DNA from: Thiodiazotropha sp040506275
GTDB lineage: Bacteria; Pseudomonadota; Gammaproteobacteria; Chromatiales; Chromatiaceae
Length of the DNA stretch: 64,000 nt
Reading direction: 5' to 3'
Assembly (NCBI GenBank): GCA_040506275.1
Contig: JBEVXD010000011.1
Location: 1 to 64,000 of the forward strand
In this document: piece by piece, positions 33,728 through 42,895 of the stretch
Position numbering within the stretch: position 1 is the stretch's first letter
Layout: each line of letters opens with the position of its first letter
The notes under the pieces: generated by a model
What the model was told of the DNA's origin: nothing
The model's input: only the letters and a program-made list of their open reading frames with translations
The model's database searches: none
Translations under genes and position numbers: made by a program

Positions 33728-34258
33728 TCACCCGCTATGTCGCTCAGCCAACCGCACATAGTGTTCTGCTGTGTAACTGATAATCTCCTTTTCCTTCTCA
33801 GATAAAACTCTGACCCGTCGGGCCGGTCGACCCAACCAGAGATAGCCCCCTTCCAGTGTACGTCCTTGTGGCACCAGGGAACCCGCACCCAGCATTACAC
33901 CCTCCTCCAGCACCGCACCATCAAGAATTGTCGAATCCATGCCAATGAAGCAATTACTGGCGATTTCACACCCATGTAACAGTACTTTGTGTCCCACCGT
34001 AACCCCATCACCAATGGTCAGTGGACGACCACCAGGTAGATAATAGCTGTCATGGGAGACATGCATCACTGAACCATCCTGAATATTGGTTCGGGCTCCG
34101 ATTTCGATTTTATGTACATCTCCCCTGATCACGCTCATTGGCCAAATGGAGGCTTGTGAGGCAATATGGACATCGCCGATAATCACGGCAGTGTCATCCA
34201 CCCAGGCGTCGTCTGCGACTTCTGGTTGATGGGTTTCAAATGACCGAATGTTGTTCAT
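33728..34258 (-). CDS. gamma carbonic anhydrase-like protein (YrdA/CaiE family)
   Basis: This 176-residue left-handed beta-helix protein has hexapeptide repeats (IIGDVHIASQASIWPMSVIRGD in order). Metal-ligand His residues occur in GSVMHVSHD, TVGHKVLLHGCEI. The YrdA/PaaY family is related to gamma carbonic anhydrases, but enzymatic activity is often undemonstrated. ATG 34258 is taken because the family N-terminus starts there. The frame is open for 39 more codons, which overlap the divergent lemA leader. Only a distant AGGA lies upstream. Confidence 0.9.
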   Translation of the reverse strand: MNNIRSFETHQPEVADDAWVDDTAVIIGDVHIASQASIWPMSVIRGDVHKIEIGARTNIQDGSVMHVSHDSYYLPGGRPLTIGDGVTVGHKVLLHGCEIASNCFIGMDSTILDGAVLEEGVMLGAGSLVPQGRTLEGGYLWLGRPARRVRVLSEKEKEIISYTAEHYVRLAERHSG

Positions 34259-34282
34259 AGTTTTTTGGAGGTTCCTGAACCG

Positions 34283-34855
34283 ATGGAAATTGTGCTCTTT
34301 GTTTTGATTGGGGCCGCCGTAGTTATCCTGATATACGGTGTCATGATTTACAACAACCTGGTGCGTCTGAAGCATGATGTCACAAAAGCCTGGGCGAATA
34401 TCGATGTGTTACTGAAACAGCGCCACGATGAACTGCCCAAGCTGGTTGAAACCTGCAAACAATACATGAAATTCGAGCAGGAGACCCTTGAGAAAGTGAT
34501 GAATGCCAGAGCCGCAGTCAATACCGCCATGCGGCAAGGTGACGTAGGAGCCATAGGGGCTGCAGAAGGACAACTCCGGCTCGGGCTAGGTAACCTGTTC
34601 GCTGTGGCTGAGAACTATCCAGATCTGAAAGCCAACGAGACCTTTCTACATCTTCAGAGTAGAATCACAGGCCTGGAAAACAGTATCGCGGACCGACGAG
34701 AATTTTATAATGACAGTGTAAACAGCAACAATGTGCGCATTGAGCAGTTTCCCGATGTCATTCTGGCCAATCACTTCTCATTCAAGCCCGCAGAGTTCCT
34801 CGAGTTTGATGAGGCAGAGAAAACTGATGTAGACATGGACAAGTTATTTAGTTGA
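34283..34855 (+). CDS. lemA: LemA family protein
   Basis: This 190-residue protein has one N-terminal membrane helix (EIVLFVLIGAAVVILIYGVM) and a LemA cytoplasmic/periplasmic helical domain. Landmarks are YNNLVRLKHDVTKAWANIDVLLKQRHDELPKLVE and the near-terminal NSIADRREFYNDSVNSNNVRIEQFPDV pattern. The family function is unclear. ATG 34283 has GGAGG 11 nt upstream and gives the right topology; a TTG six codons upstream is in frame. The stop overlaps the next gene by 4 bp. Confidence 0.93.
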   Translation: MEIVLFVLIGAAVVILIYGVMIYNNLVRLKHDVTKAWANIDVLLKQRHDELPKLVETCKQYMKFEQETLEKVMNARAAVNTAMRQGDVGAIGAAEGQLRLGLGNLFAVAENYPDLKANETFLHLQSRITGLENSIADRREFYNDSVNSNNVRIEQFPDVILANHFSFKPAEFLEFDEAEKTDVDMDKLFS

Positions 34856-35799
34856 TACAGAGCATTATCAATATGGGGGCGGGCGCTTTTCTATTCTGGA
34901 GCGTTCTGCTGACACTCCTCTCACTAGCGTCGCTCTATTTTTCCTTTTACCACCTCCACAGAGCCCGCCTGATCGAGGATACCCCAACCTCACGTATACG
35001 CTCAGCACCTCAGGGTTATGTTGAGCTTATCGGTGAGGCGGACATGATGCGGGGTGAGCCGGTCATTTCACCTCTCAGCTCGACCAAATGTTGCTGGTGG
35101 CGCTATAAGGTTGAACGAAAGGGTGACAAGGGTTGGCGCCATATCCGCAGCGAGAAGAGTAGCGCGCTGTTCCTGATTCGGGACATCACAGGTGAATGCA
35201 TCATCGATCCGGAAGGTGCTAGCATCACCCCAAGCGAACGCAGCATCTGGTACGGACCAAACGCAACGCCCTCAGCCGGGCCTGACAGGGGAACCGGTAC
35301 AACCCATAGCCAGTTCAACCGATTCGGGCTGCAAATATCAATCAATACCACTTTCGACGGCGACTACCGCTACAGTGAAGAGCTGATACTGCCTGGTGAC
35401 CCTCTGTATGCCATTGGCCTGTTCAGCTCTATTGGCGAAATTGACAGAAAAGCAATGCGTGACGACATGCTCAAGGATCGGCTGCGCCAGTGGAAAACTG
35501 ACCACGCCAGTCTGCTGAAACGTTTCGACCAGAATAAAAACGGACAAATCGACCAGGATGAGTGGGAATCTGCTCGTCAGACTGCCAAGCGGGAGATCAC
35601 CCGTGAACAGATGCAGGAAGATCAGCAACCCATACACACCCTAAGCTCTACCGGCTCAAATCGTCGGCCTCTGCTGATTTCCACAAAAGAGGAGTTTGAT
35701 CTGGTGAGACGATTCCGCTATTACTCTTTTTTCACTCTGGCGGCATTCTTCGTTGTTGGTACAGGAACGGCTTGGTTTATAGCTGCACGGCTGATTTAA
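34852..35799 (+). CDS. GIDE/MULAN-like membrane protein with EF-hand
   Basis: This 315-residue protein has two membrane helices, about residues 12-32 and 290-310. Between them lies a soluble domain resembling GIDE (E3 ubiquitin-ligase-like, as in mitochondrial MULAN): SAPQGYVELIGEADMMRGEP, SSTKCCWWRYKVER and DRGTGTTHSQFNRF. The C-terminal RING of eukaryotic homologues is absent. An EF-hand loop DQNKNGQIDQDEW (about residues 224-236) suggests Ca2+ binding. The TTG start overlaps the lemA stop; ATG 34872 is an alternative. LemA and GIDE-like genes are commonly paired. Confidence 0.8.
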   Translation: MIQSIINMGAGAFLFWSVLLTLLSLASLYFSFYHLHRARLIEDTPTSRIRSAPQGYVELIGEADMMRGEPVISPLSSTKCCWWRYKVERKGDKGWRHIRSEKSSALFLIRDITGECIIDPEGASITPSERSIWYGPNATPSAGPDRGTGTTHSQFNRFGLQISINTTFDGDYRYSEELILPGDPLYAIGLFSSIGEIDRKAMRDDMLKDRLRQWKTDHASLLKRFDQNKNGQIDQDEWESARQTAKREITREQMQEDQQPIHTLSSTGSNRRPLLISTKEEFDLVRRFRYYSFFTLAAFFVVGTGTAWFIAARLI

Positions 35800-35887
35800 T
35801 CCAACGCTCAGAGAACACTACCCCACAAGTCCCCAAGATGGGAAAATAGCGGAATGAATTCCAGAAATCTAAACAGGAAAAGTGCTG

Positions 35888-36433
35888 ATGGCCCCGAATT
35901 CCATATGGTTGCTGATTGTGGCAACTTTGTTGACCACCCCACTCATGGCTCGAGACATCCTATTGGACGACCCTTTGCCTGACCCGGAATACTACGAACC
36001 AGAAACTAAATGGCTCGAGAGTGAGGTTCCGGTTCCCCAACACATCAACCCTGACGATCTTCAGGAGTTTACAGTTGCCGCAAGTGAAACCCGATTCCGC
36101 TATTTTCTAGAGCGCGACTCCATTAAACATAGCTCTGATGGTGCAGTACGCTTCACCCTGGTGATCCGCTCTCAGTCTGGTGCAACCAACAGCTCCTACG
36201 AAGGGTTTCGATGTAGGGAGCGCCTGTACAAAGTTTATGCCTATGGTGGCCGGGACACCCTGACCCCGGCCCCAGGCATGACCTGGGAGGCGATCCCAAA
36301 GGATGAATCCACTGACTACCGGGCTGCACTGTATGACGATCTACTCTGCAATCTACAGCGAGGTGAGCCCAATCCAGTGGATAAAGTGATCAAAGCTATG
36401 AGAAACAATAAGTCGGTGGAGAGTGACAATTAA
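35888..36433 (+). CDS. CNP1-like family exported protein
   Basis: This 181-residue protein has a signal peptide (WLLIVATLLTTPLMARD). The CNP1-like family pattern (PF08750-type) follows, with ERDSIKHSSDGAVRFTLVIRS, GATNSSYEGFRCRERLYKVYA in order. ATG 35888 has AGGAA about 8 nt upstream; GTG 35882 is in frame. It follows the GIDE-like gene by 88 bp and may be part of its transcript. The family is of unknown function, named after a meningococcal protein. A partial repeat lies 8 bases behind its stop. Confidence 0.85.
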   Translation: MAPNSIWLLIVATLLTTPLMARDILLDDPLPDPEYYEPETKWLESEVPVPQHINPDDLQEFTVAASETRFRYFLERDSIKHSSDGAVRFTLVIRSQSGATNSSYEGFRCRERLYKVYAYGGRDTLTPAPGMTWEAIPKDESTDYRAALYDDLLCNLQRGEPNPVDKVIKAMRNNKSVESDN

Positions 36434-36441
36434 ACCGACAC

Positions 36442-36472
36442 TATTAACCCGGCACCTTAAGAGGTAGGTTAA
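36442..36472. repeat. partial composite repeat, left arm only
   Basis: TATTAACCCGGCACCTTAAGAG followed by GTAGGTTAATC matches the outer skeleton of the composite elements. It lies 8 bases after the CNP1-like gene stop and no right arm is present. Confidence 0.7.
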
Positions 36473-36604
36473 TCGTATAGATCAAGCTGACCTATTTATT
36501 TCCTCACTCTCTGCCCCCATCTGTGTGAGATAGGGAGGCACAATTGCCTTTCAATGTATCAAACTCCAAGCACAGAAGATAACAGCAATCCAGGAAACCC
36601 AATC

Positions 36605-38635
36605 ATGACAAACGCCCTGTTAGAGATGCCCGGACTACCCGCCTTTAGTCGAATCACACCCGAAATTGTGGGTCCGGCTATCGACACTCTGCTGCAGGAG
36701 AACCGTGAAACCATGGAGAGGCTGCTTAACACAACCCCTGATCCGACCTGGAAAACATTCATTGAACCTCTGGAAACCGCAGAAGACAGGCTCAGCCGGG
36801 CCTGGTCTCCAGTCAGTCATATGAACTCGGTAGTCAATAGTGACGACCTGCGAGAAGTCTACAATGCCAGCCTGCCCAAGCTCAGCGAATATGCAACAGA
36901 GGTCGGACAGAACAGCCAGTTGTGTGATGCCTATAAAAAGGTCGCAGAACAAGTCGATCTGGATAGCCCACAGCGAAAGATGCTGGAGAATGCACTATTG
37001 GATTTTCATCTTTCAGGTGTTGATCTACCGGAAGAGAAAAAGCAGCGCTATAAAGAGATCACCCAGGCACTCTCCAAACTGACTACCAAGTTTGAAGAGA
37101 ACCTGCTGGATGCAACCAATGCCTGGAGCAAACTCATCACCGATCCTGAGCAGTTGGCTGGACTCCCAGAGTCTGCACTTGCCCTGGCGAAGCAGACTGC
37201 AGAACAACGGGGGCAGGAAGGTTGGCTGCTGACCCTGGAATTCCCCTCTTATTTCCCGGTTATGACCTATGCAGATCAACGTGAACTGCGTCGAGAAACC
37301 TATCAAGCATACTCAACCCGGGCATCAGATTCCGGCCCCCATGCCGGACAGTGGGACAACACCGAGGTGATGGATCAGATCCTCAAATTACGCCATGAAC
37401 AGGCCCAGCTGCTTGGCTTCGACAACTATGCTGAGCGATCATTGGCCCGCAAAATGGCCCGCGGCACCGACGAAGTCGTGGCCTTTCTGACTGATCTGGC
37501 CAGCCGTTCCAAACCCCAGGCGGAACAGGAACTCAATGAGCTGACTCAATTCGCCGTTGAGACTTATGGTGTAGAGAAATTAGAGGCTTGGGATATTGGT
37601 TATTACTCTGAAAAACTTCGCAAGCATCGCCACAATATCAGTCAGGAAGAGCTGAAGCCCTATTTCCCGGAAACTCGGGTGGTGCCGGGTATGTTTGCCG
37701 TGGTGGAACGCCTCTACGGCATCAACATCCAGGCAATTGAAAATGTCGATGTATGGCACCCTGATGTACGCTTCTACGAAATCAGGGATAAGCAGAATCA
37801 ACTCCGTGGACAATTCTATCTCGATCTATTTGCCCGCCCCAAAAAAAGAGGCGGTGCCTGGATGGATGATTGTGCAACCCGTTTCTTCAGCGACACCATG
37901 GATCAGATTCCTGTTGCCTACCTGACCTGCAACTTTTCACCCCCAGTTGGCAGCCAGCCTGCGCTGTTTACCCATGATGAGGTACTGACCTTGTTTCATG
38001 AGTTCGGTCACGGCCTACACCATATGCTAACCCGTATCGACTATCCCTCAGTTGCCGGCATCAATGGTGTCGCTTGGGATGCTGTTGAACTGCCCAGTCA
38101 ATTCATGGAGAACTGGTGTTGGGAAAAAGAGGCCCTCAACCTCATCTCCGGTCATGTTGATACTGGTGAGCCTATACCAGATGAACTTTTTCAACGGATG
38201 AACGGCGCCAGGAATTTCCAATCAGCCATGCAGATGGTTCGCCAGTTGGAGTTCTCCCTATTCGACTTTCGCATCCACCAGGAGTATGACCCGACAAGAG
38301 GTGGTCGAATTTACCAGATACTAGAGCAGGTTCGTCAACAGGTTTCGGTAATCACACCACCATCCTGGAACAGATTTCCGCACGGATTTTCTCACATCTT
38401 CGCAGGTGGCTACGCTGCAGGATATTACAGCTATAAGTGGGCTGAAGTGCTCTCCGCCGACGCCTTCTCCAGATTCGAGGAGGAAGGCATTTTCAACCAG
38501 CAAGCCGGTCAATCCTTTCTTGAGGAGATCCTGGAACAGGGGGGATCAAAGGATGCAATGGATCTGTTTATAGCTTTCCGGGGCAGGGAACCTCAAATCG
38601 AACCCCTGTTGCGCCACAGTGGCATCGAAGGCTAA
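36605..38635 (+). CDS. prlC: oligopeptidase A (M3 family)
   Basis: This 676-residue cytosolic zinc metallopeptidase degrades peptides, including cleaved signal peptides. The zincin motif is HEFGHGLHHML with the downstream Glu in GINGVAWDAVELPSQFMENW. The N-terminus LPAFSRITPEIVGPAIDTLL is typical of PrlC. ATG 36605 has AGGA about 9 nt upstream; the frame is open for 17 more codons. Length matches the family. It is monocistronic. Confidence 0.95.
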   Translation: MTNALLEMPGLPAFSRITPEIVGPAIDTLLQENRETMERLLNTTPDPTWKTFIEPLETAEDRLSRAWSPVSHMNSVVNSDDLREVYNASLPKLSEYATEVGQNSQLCDAYKKVAEQVDLDSPQRKMLENALLDFHLSGVDLPEEKKQRYKEITQALSKLTTKFEENLLDATNAWSKLITDPEQLAGLPESALALAKQTAEQRGQEGWLLTLEFPSYFPVMTYADQRELRRETYQAYSTRASDSGPHAGQWDNTEVMDQILKLRHEQAQLLGFDNYAERSLARKMARGTDEVVAFLTDLASRSKPQAEQELNELTQFAVETYGVEKLEAWDIGYYSEKLRKHRHNISQEELKPYFPETRVVPGMFAVVERLYGINIQAIENVDVWHPDVRFYEIRDKQNQLRGQFYLDLFARPKKRGGAWMDDCATRFFSDTMDQIPVAYLTCNFSPPVGSQPALFTHDEVLTLFHEFGHGLHHMLTRIDYPSVAGINGVAWDAVELPSQFMENWCWEKEALNLISGHVDTGEPIPDELFQRMNGARNFQSAMQMVRQLEFSLFDFRIHQEYDPTRGGRIYQILEQVRQQVSVITPPSWNRFPHGFSHIFAGGYAAGYYSYKWAEVLSADAFSRFEEEGIFNQQAGQSFLEEILEQGGSKDAMDLFIAFRGREPQIEPLLRHSGIEG

Positions 38636-38938
38636 TGAATTTAGATTGCTTCGGGTATCAGCTTATATGCCTGCAAAAATGACTCACGCTAAGCCACCAA
38701 GCACGCAAAGAAGCACCTGATGACCCTCAATGGCCTATACATGAATTACAGAGCTGAGATTAAGTCTCAATCCAAACATCGGCGTAAGCTACTAATGCTC
38801 GCTGAGGTTTTGCGTATATTCAAAGGGATTTAGTGCTTTTCCCTTAGCGTTCTTTGCGACTTTGCGAGAGTTTTAAAAATGAAGAATCTCTGAATAAAAA
38901 AAATGGGTGACGCTGAGCGTCACCCTCTGGTTGGTAAA
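38636..38938. other. intergenic region with CGCAAAG-type repeat
   Basis: This 303-base stretch holds two inverted segments, CACGCTAAGCCACCAAGCACGC near 38687 and CCTTAGCGTTCTTTGCGACTTTGCG near 38843. They resemble a repeat family widespread in gammaproteobacteria. The terminator at 38896-38925 ends it. Confidence 0.5.
38896..38925 (-). terminator. Rho-independent terminator of the two-gene minus-strand unit
   Basis: The perfect 10-bp stem GGGTGACGCT-G-AGCGTCACCC is followed, on the minus strand, by eight T. It lies 13 bases behind the stop of the gene at 38939-39448. Confidence 0.9.
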
Positions 38939-39448
38939 TCAGATGCCTAGTGCATCGATACCCCAACCAACACCACCTAGATCAACCTCGGGATGTTTTT
39001 GTCGAATAGCACGCTCTACCCCTGAAACCCTCCAGCGGGGAACATCGATCAGCAGAAGGATCTCTCCATGCCTCAAACAGACATCAAAGTCATCGATATG
39101 GGCCTGATGTATCTGACTGGCAAAGCCATAGCCCAGTACCAGGGTGGCAGCCATTACTCCCATGCACCCCAACATCAACCACCATTCAGAGGTCCATAAG
39201 GCAAAAAACATGAATATGAACGCAGCAAAAAACACCACCAGATTCATATCCCAGAACCAACTCTCAAGCTGAGCAGCAAATCCACTGCGTTGCCTGACCG
39301 TCGCCTCGGGTAGTCCCTTGATGTCTATATCCGACTTTGCAACAGTGTGAATATGTTGACGATTGATCCGTTCCAGCATCAGGTCTCTAACAACCTCTTC
39401 CGCTTGGAGACGGGAAGGTACCAGCATATAGATGCGCCTTAGAATCAT
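38939..39448 (-). CDS. membrane protein with general-stress-like N-terminus, unknown function
   Basis: This 169-residue protein has an N-terminal alpha/beta segment (RRIYMLVPSRLQAEEVVRDLM). Two central membrane helices lie at about residues 68-88 and 92-112 (NLVVFFAAFIFMFFALW, WLMLGCMGVMAATLVLGYGF). The C-terminal segment reads IDDFDVCLRHGEILLLIDVPRWRVSGVE. The layout resembles DUF1269/YflT-type stress proteins, but the match is weak. GAGGGAT, which overlaps the end of the preceding gene, is the ribosome site, so the two genes are coupled. A terminator follows. Confidence 0.65.
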   Translation of the reverse strand: MILRRIYMLVPSRLQAEEVVRDLMLERINRQHIHTVAKSDIDIKGLPEATVRQRSGFAAQLESWFWDMNLVVFFAAFIFMFFALWTSEWWLMLGCMGVMAATLVLGYGFASQIHQAHIDDFDVCLRHGEILLLIDVPRWRVSGVERAIRQKHPEVDLGGVGWGIDALGI

Positions 39449-39451
39449 TAG

Positions 39452-39691
39452 TTATCCCTCTGGGATATAGTCGTCCGTATCATTTCCACAAACTATCTTG
39501 CGGTCCTCAAGCTCCATGTCCATATAGATCCTTTTCGTCTCTTCGTTTTCAAAAAAGATCTCAACGCCATTTTCACCATCGCCTTCATACAAACAGGGGT
39601 GCTCTTCAGGATTAGATACCTCGTGAAGAGTAACTGGATCCATTGTGGTTCTGATATTCATAGTGGTGTATGCCTCTGTTTTTTCTGGCAT
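39452..39691 (-). CDS. small acidic protein, unknown function
   Basis: A 79-residue acidic protein (EGDGENGVEIFFENEETKRI, then YMDMELEDRKIVCGNDTDDY) of no recognised family. It has one Cys and no signal or membrane segment. The start at 39691 is uncertain: ATG 39661 (MNIRTTMD) has AGAGG 11 nt upstream and may be the true one. It lies 3 bp upstream of the stress-like membrane protein gene, so they probably form one unit. Confidence 0.6.
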   Translation of the reverse strand: MPEKTEAYTTMNIRTTMDPVTLHEVSNPEEHPCLYEGDGENGVEIFFENEETKRIYMDMELEDRKIVCGNDTDDYIPEG

Positions 39692-40045
39692 TACCTCATG
39701 TATCGGAGGATAGAGAAAAAGTCACTCATTGCCAGACTAAATGTTAGTTATGCCCTGACTTGTTAGGGCTCATTTCGTTACTACCTCAACTCAATACCGC
39801 TCAGTATTAGTTAAGCTATAGAAATACCTAGCAAAACAATCAAGATTTATCCTCGGTTTAAACAGATGAGGAAATTGGGGGATTATTCAATAAAAAGGGA
39901 AGTAACCAGGTAAGCGATGACACTCAACACCGGTATTTTGGAGGTAATTCGACTGCCACTACCTCTACCGGGGTAAGCAGCTTTACAGACTATCTGAAAT
40001 TTCTCAGGCGTCGCACTGCACTAAAAAATGCGTAGTCATTCAATT
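39692..40045. other. intergenic, no gene recognised
   Basis: This 354-base region separates two minus-strand units and should contain the promoter of the small acidic protein. I see no terminator hairpin, repeat copy or gene. Confidence 0.4.
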
Positions 40046-41359
40046 CTATGCGGTGGTGAAAAGACCGAAAAACAGCCAGTAGACCAGACTGGCCAGAATT
40101 AGACCGAAGAACATCACTGGAATGCCTTTGCGCATCCACAGTACTGGGGTGATTCTCGCTTCAGGCATACCACACTTCTCAGATTCACTGACGGCGATAA
40201 TATTAGCTGTCGCCCCCAGATGAGTACCATTACCCCCAATACCGACCCCAAGCGCCAGGGCCCACCAGAGAGGCGCAATATTCACACCGCTGCTTTCAAG
40301 CCCCAGGATAATAGGAATCATTGTGACGGTGAATGGAATATTATCCACCACAGCACTGAGAATAGCGGCAATCCACATCAACAGCAGACCGGTGATTAGC
40401 AACATGCCTGGATCCCTGGCAAGCTTGGCCAATTCGTTACCAAACAGGTCCAGCAGACCAGAGGCCTCAACACCGCCGACAATCATGAAAAGACCGGCGA
40501 AAAAGAACAGTACCGACCAATTCACGGTGCCAAATATCTGCTCCATATCTGGTTTCATTAACAATAAGGCGACACATAGACCGATAAACGACGCATATGC
40601 CGGCATCACATGCAGGTTGTGGTGGATAAAGAAAAGTACTACCACAATGCTCAAAGAAAAAAGAACTCGCTTTAAACCCTCTGCATCCTTGATTGCGTGG
40701 GTATCCACCAGGGTTCTGGGGTCCTGCCCCCCAGTGGTCAGTTGATCGCGAAACAGAATCAGCATCAGCCCCACGGTACCAACCCACGCCACCAGGACCG
40801 GGAATCCCATATGAACTATGAATGAGTTAAAACTGATATTCGCCGCACTACCTATCATCAGGTTGGGTGGATCACCTACCAGGGTTGCTGCACCACCGAT
40901 ATTTGACAACATTGCTTCAGCCATCAGATAGGGCATCGGATTGATTTTCAATAGGCGACAAATCAAAACAGTCAAAGGGGCAAATACAATCACTGTGGTG
41001 ACATTGTCCAGGATCATACTGATAAGGCTCACTGCCAGACTGAGATAGATCAGCAGTAACTTCGGATTACCCCTGGCCCAGCGAGTAATATGAACAGCCG
41101 CGTAATCGAATGCGCCTGTAGGTCGCAGCATGGCCACCAGCATCATCATCGCTGCAAGTAACAGGATCGTATTGCCATCTACCGCCAGCAGCGCCTCCTC
41201 CTGACTGTAGAAACCCATCCACATACCCACACCAATCATAGTCACAGCCCCCAACATGGCTGCAGTGGTACGATGCAATATCTCAGTAAAAATCAGTATA
41301 TAAGCCCCTGTGAGAAGCACTGCTGAGGTCCACATATCAGTAGTAATCTGCTCAAGCAT
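40046..41359 (-). CDS. ion-transporter superfamily permease (ArsB/NhaD/P-protein-like)
   Basis: This 437-residue membrane protein has about eleven helices. Its two homologous halves each carry the family motifs SMILDNVTTVIVFAPL ... GGAATLVGDPPNLMIGS and AAILSAVVDNIPFTVTMIPI ... GVGIGGNGTHLGATANIIAV. The DPPN and GTHLGATAN loops are typical of the IT superfamily, which includes Na+/H+ antiporter NhaD, arsenite and dicarboxylate carriers. The substrate cannot be told. A CBS protein gene ends 11 bp upstream and overlaps ttcA in turn, so all three appear to be one transcript. Confidence 0.85.
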   Translation of the reverse strand: MLEQITTDMWTSAVLLTGAYILIFTEILHRTTAAMLGAVTMIGVGMWMGFYSQEEALLAVDGNTILLLAAMMMLVAMLRPTGAFDYAAVHITRWARGNPKLLLIYLSLAVSLISMILDNVTTVIVFAPLTVLICRLLKINPMPYLMAEAMLSNIGGAATLVGDPPNLMIGSAANISFNSFIVHMGFPVLVAWVGTVGLMLILFRDQLTTGGQDPRTLVDTHAIKDAEGLKRVLFSLSIVVVLFFIHHNLHVMPAYASFIGLCVALLLMKPDMEQIFGTVNWSVLFFFAGLFMIVGGVEASGLLDLFGNELAKLARDPGMLLITGLLLMWIAAILSAVVDNIPFTVTMIPIILGLESSGVNIAPLWWALALGVGIGGNGTHLGATANIIAVSESEKCGMPEARITPVLWMRKGIPVMFFGLILASLVYWLFFGLFTTA

Positions 41360-41370
41360 TCTATGTTGTC

Positions 41371-41829
41371 CTATTCAATGCAGCACTCTCTAGTTACGAT
41401 TGCCTCAGCAATGCTCAAGCGCGTTACAACGCCTTGATAATCATCTCCCTCGGTGACAAACAGGTACTCCGTGGCATATTGTTCCATGATCGCCAGTGCT
41501 TTAATTGCCTGAAAGTTGGGCGACAGGCGTATCACATCCGGGAAGATGAAATCATCTACCGGTTTAGCCATCAATTCATCCGCTTTTATATGAGGGAAAT
41601 CCAGGTGCTCGATATCATCCCCGAGTAGATGGGCACCATGAATAATATCGTCGGGAATGCAACAGACCCGGAACATATGCCGCACTGAAAATCGCCCACT
41701 GATGAGACCATATTCATCCACATAGGGTATGCCAGGTATCCGCTTAGTCACACATTCCAGCATTACTTCACCAACACTCATCCCCGGACGGGCAACCTTG
41801 GTCGGTATCGAAACATGTATAATTTTCAT
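41371..41829 (-). CDS. stand-alone CBS-pair protein
   Basis: This 152-residue cytosolic protein has a CBS pair: VGEVMLECVTKRIPGIPYVDEYGLISGRFSVRHMF for the first motif and ALAIMEQYATEYLFVTEGDDYQGVVTRLSIAEA for the second, in order. CBS pairs bind adenine nucleotides and often regulate transporters. The start overlaps the ttcA stop by 4 bp (ATGA) and the permease starts 11 bp after its stop, so it may be a regulatory subunit of the permease. That is inference from context. Confidence 0.85.
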   Translation of the reverse strand: MKIIHVSIPTKVARPGMSVGEVMLECVTKRIPGIPYVDEYGLISGRFSVRHMFRVCCIPDDIIHGAHLLGDDIEHLDFPHIKADELMAKPVDDFIFPDVIRLSPNFQAIKALAIMEQYATEYLFVTEGDDYQGVVTRLSIAEAIVTRECCIE

Positions 41830-42560
41830 CTCGGTATTTCATCCATCAAAGGTTTCATGGCATGTAGCATATTAGCGAATAGATGGTGGTTATTCTGTTC
41901 CTCTCGAGCCAGAAGCTGTTTCATATATTCGCGTTGGGTCGGCTTGGTAAAGCAGGCTGGGCAGCTATCGGGGATGATGGGTAATCCCGCATCTTTTGCA
42001 AATGCACCAGTTTGTGTCTCACGACAATAGACCAGGGGTCTGATGATACGGATATCACCCGCATCGTTAAGATAGTGCGCTTTCATGGTGCGCATCTGTC
42101 CCCCATGAAAAAGAGACATCATCAGACTCTCTGCAAGGTCATCTAAATGTTGCGCAAGCGCCAGCACATTATAGTTCTGTTTGCGGCATGTACTGTACAT
42201 AATGCCTCGTTTCATACGCGCGCAATAGGAACAAAAAGAGTCCCCCGACATCTTTTCCCTGGCTTCCTCCATAATCGGCTGCTCCGCATAAACCCAGGGT
42301 ACGCCTAAAGTATCATAGTATGATTTGAGCGGCGCAGGATCGAATCCCTCCACTTCCGGATCAACAGTAATCACACCCAGCTCGAACCGAACCGGGGCAT
42401 AGCACTGCAGGTGAGATAAAACCTGGAGCAGGGTAAGGGAATCTTTCCCCCCGGAAACACCCAGCAGAATACGGTCTCCTTCTCGGATCATATCGTAATC
42501 TGCAATCGCCTTTCCGACCTTGCGCATTATTGACTTGGGGGGCTTGATGCAATCATTCAT
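41826..42560 (-). CDS. ttcA: TtcA-family PP-loop sulfurtransferase (tRNA 2-thiocytidine synthesis)
   Basis: This 244-residue enzyme resembles TtcA, which thiolates C32 of tRNA using ATP and an iron-sulfur cluster. The PP-loop SGGKDSLTLL lies at about residues 35-44. The Cys pair is in SFCSYCARMKRGIMY and a third Cys region is PIIPDSCPACF. It is shorter than E. coli TtcA (311 residues) and belongs to a compact TtcA-like subgroup. The ribosome site is weak. It heads a unit with the CBS and permease genes. Confidence 0.85.
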   Translation of the reverse strand: MNDCIKPPKSIMRKVGKAIADYDMIREGDRILLGVSGGKDSLTLLQVLSHLQCYAPVRFELGVITVDPEVEGFDPAPLKSYYDTLGVPWVYAEQPIMEEAREKMSGDSFCSYCARMKRGIMYSTCRKQNYNVLALAQHLDDLAESLMMSLFHGGQMRTMKAHYLNDAGDIRIIRPLVYCRETQTGAFAKDAGLPIIPDSCPACFTKPTQREYMKQLLAREEQNNHHLFANMLHAMKPLMDEIPR

Positions 42561-42895
42561 GGTGCTATTTTACACGATGCCTTCTAACCACCAATGCTGA
42601 GCGGTGAATGGATGATGTTTAAAAAACTGATAGGACAGCACGAATTTCAGTGATTCAATGGTTTGGTGGTAATTTCCCTGCAAAGCTATCGGCAAACTTA
42701 TCTCAAGACGCACCATAAAATGGTTGTGCATTTTTAAAATACAGGTACGCTTTTCCAATTGATTCAGGACATTTAACGTCACACCACAAATGCTTCACAA
42801 TAGATCTGAAGTGATAAAGGACTATCCGGTGAACGATAACAACAGCAATACCGAGCTCCTGCATCAAATACATTTGACTTCAAGGGGATACTCAT
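42561..42895. other. divergent intergenic region, possible small ORF
   Basis: This 335-base region lies between ttcA and the SPFH gene. A 70-codon minus-strand frame (42570-42782, GTG start) with no recognised family and no good ribosome site could be a small gene, but I cannot support it. Otherwise it holds divergent promoters only. Confidence 0.3.
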
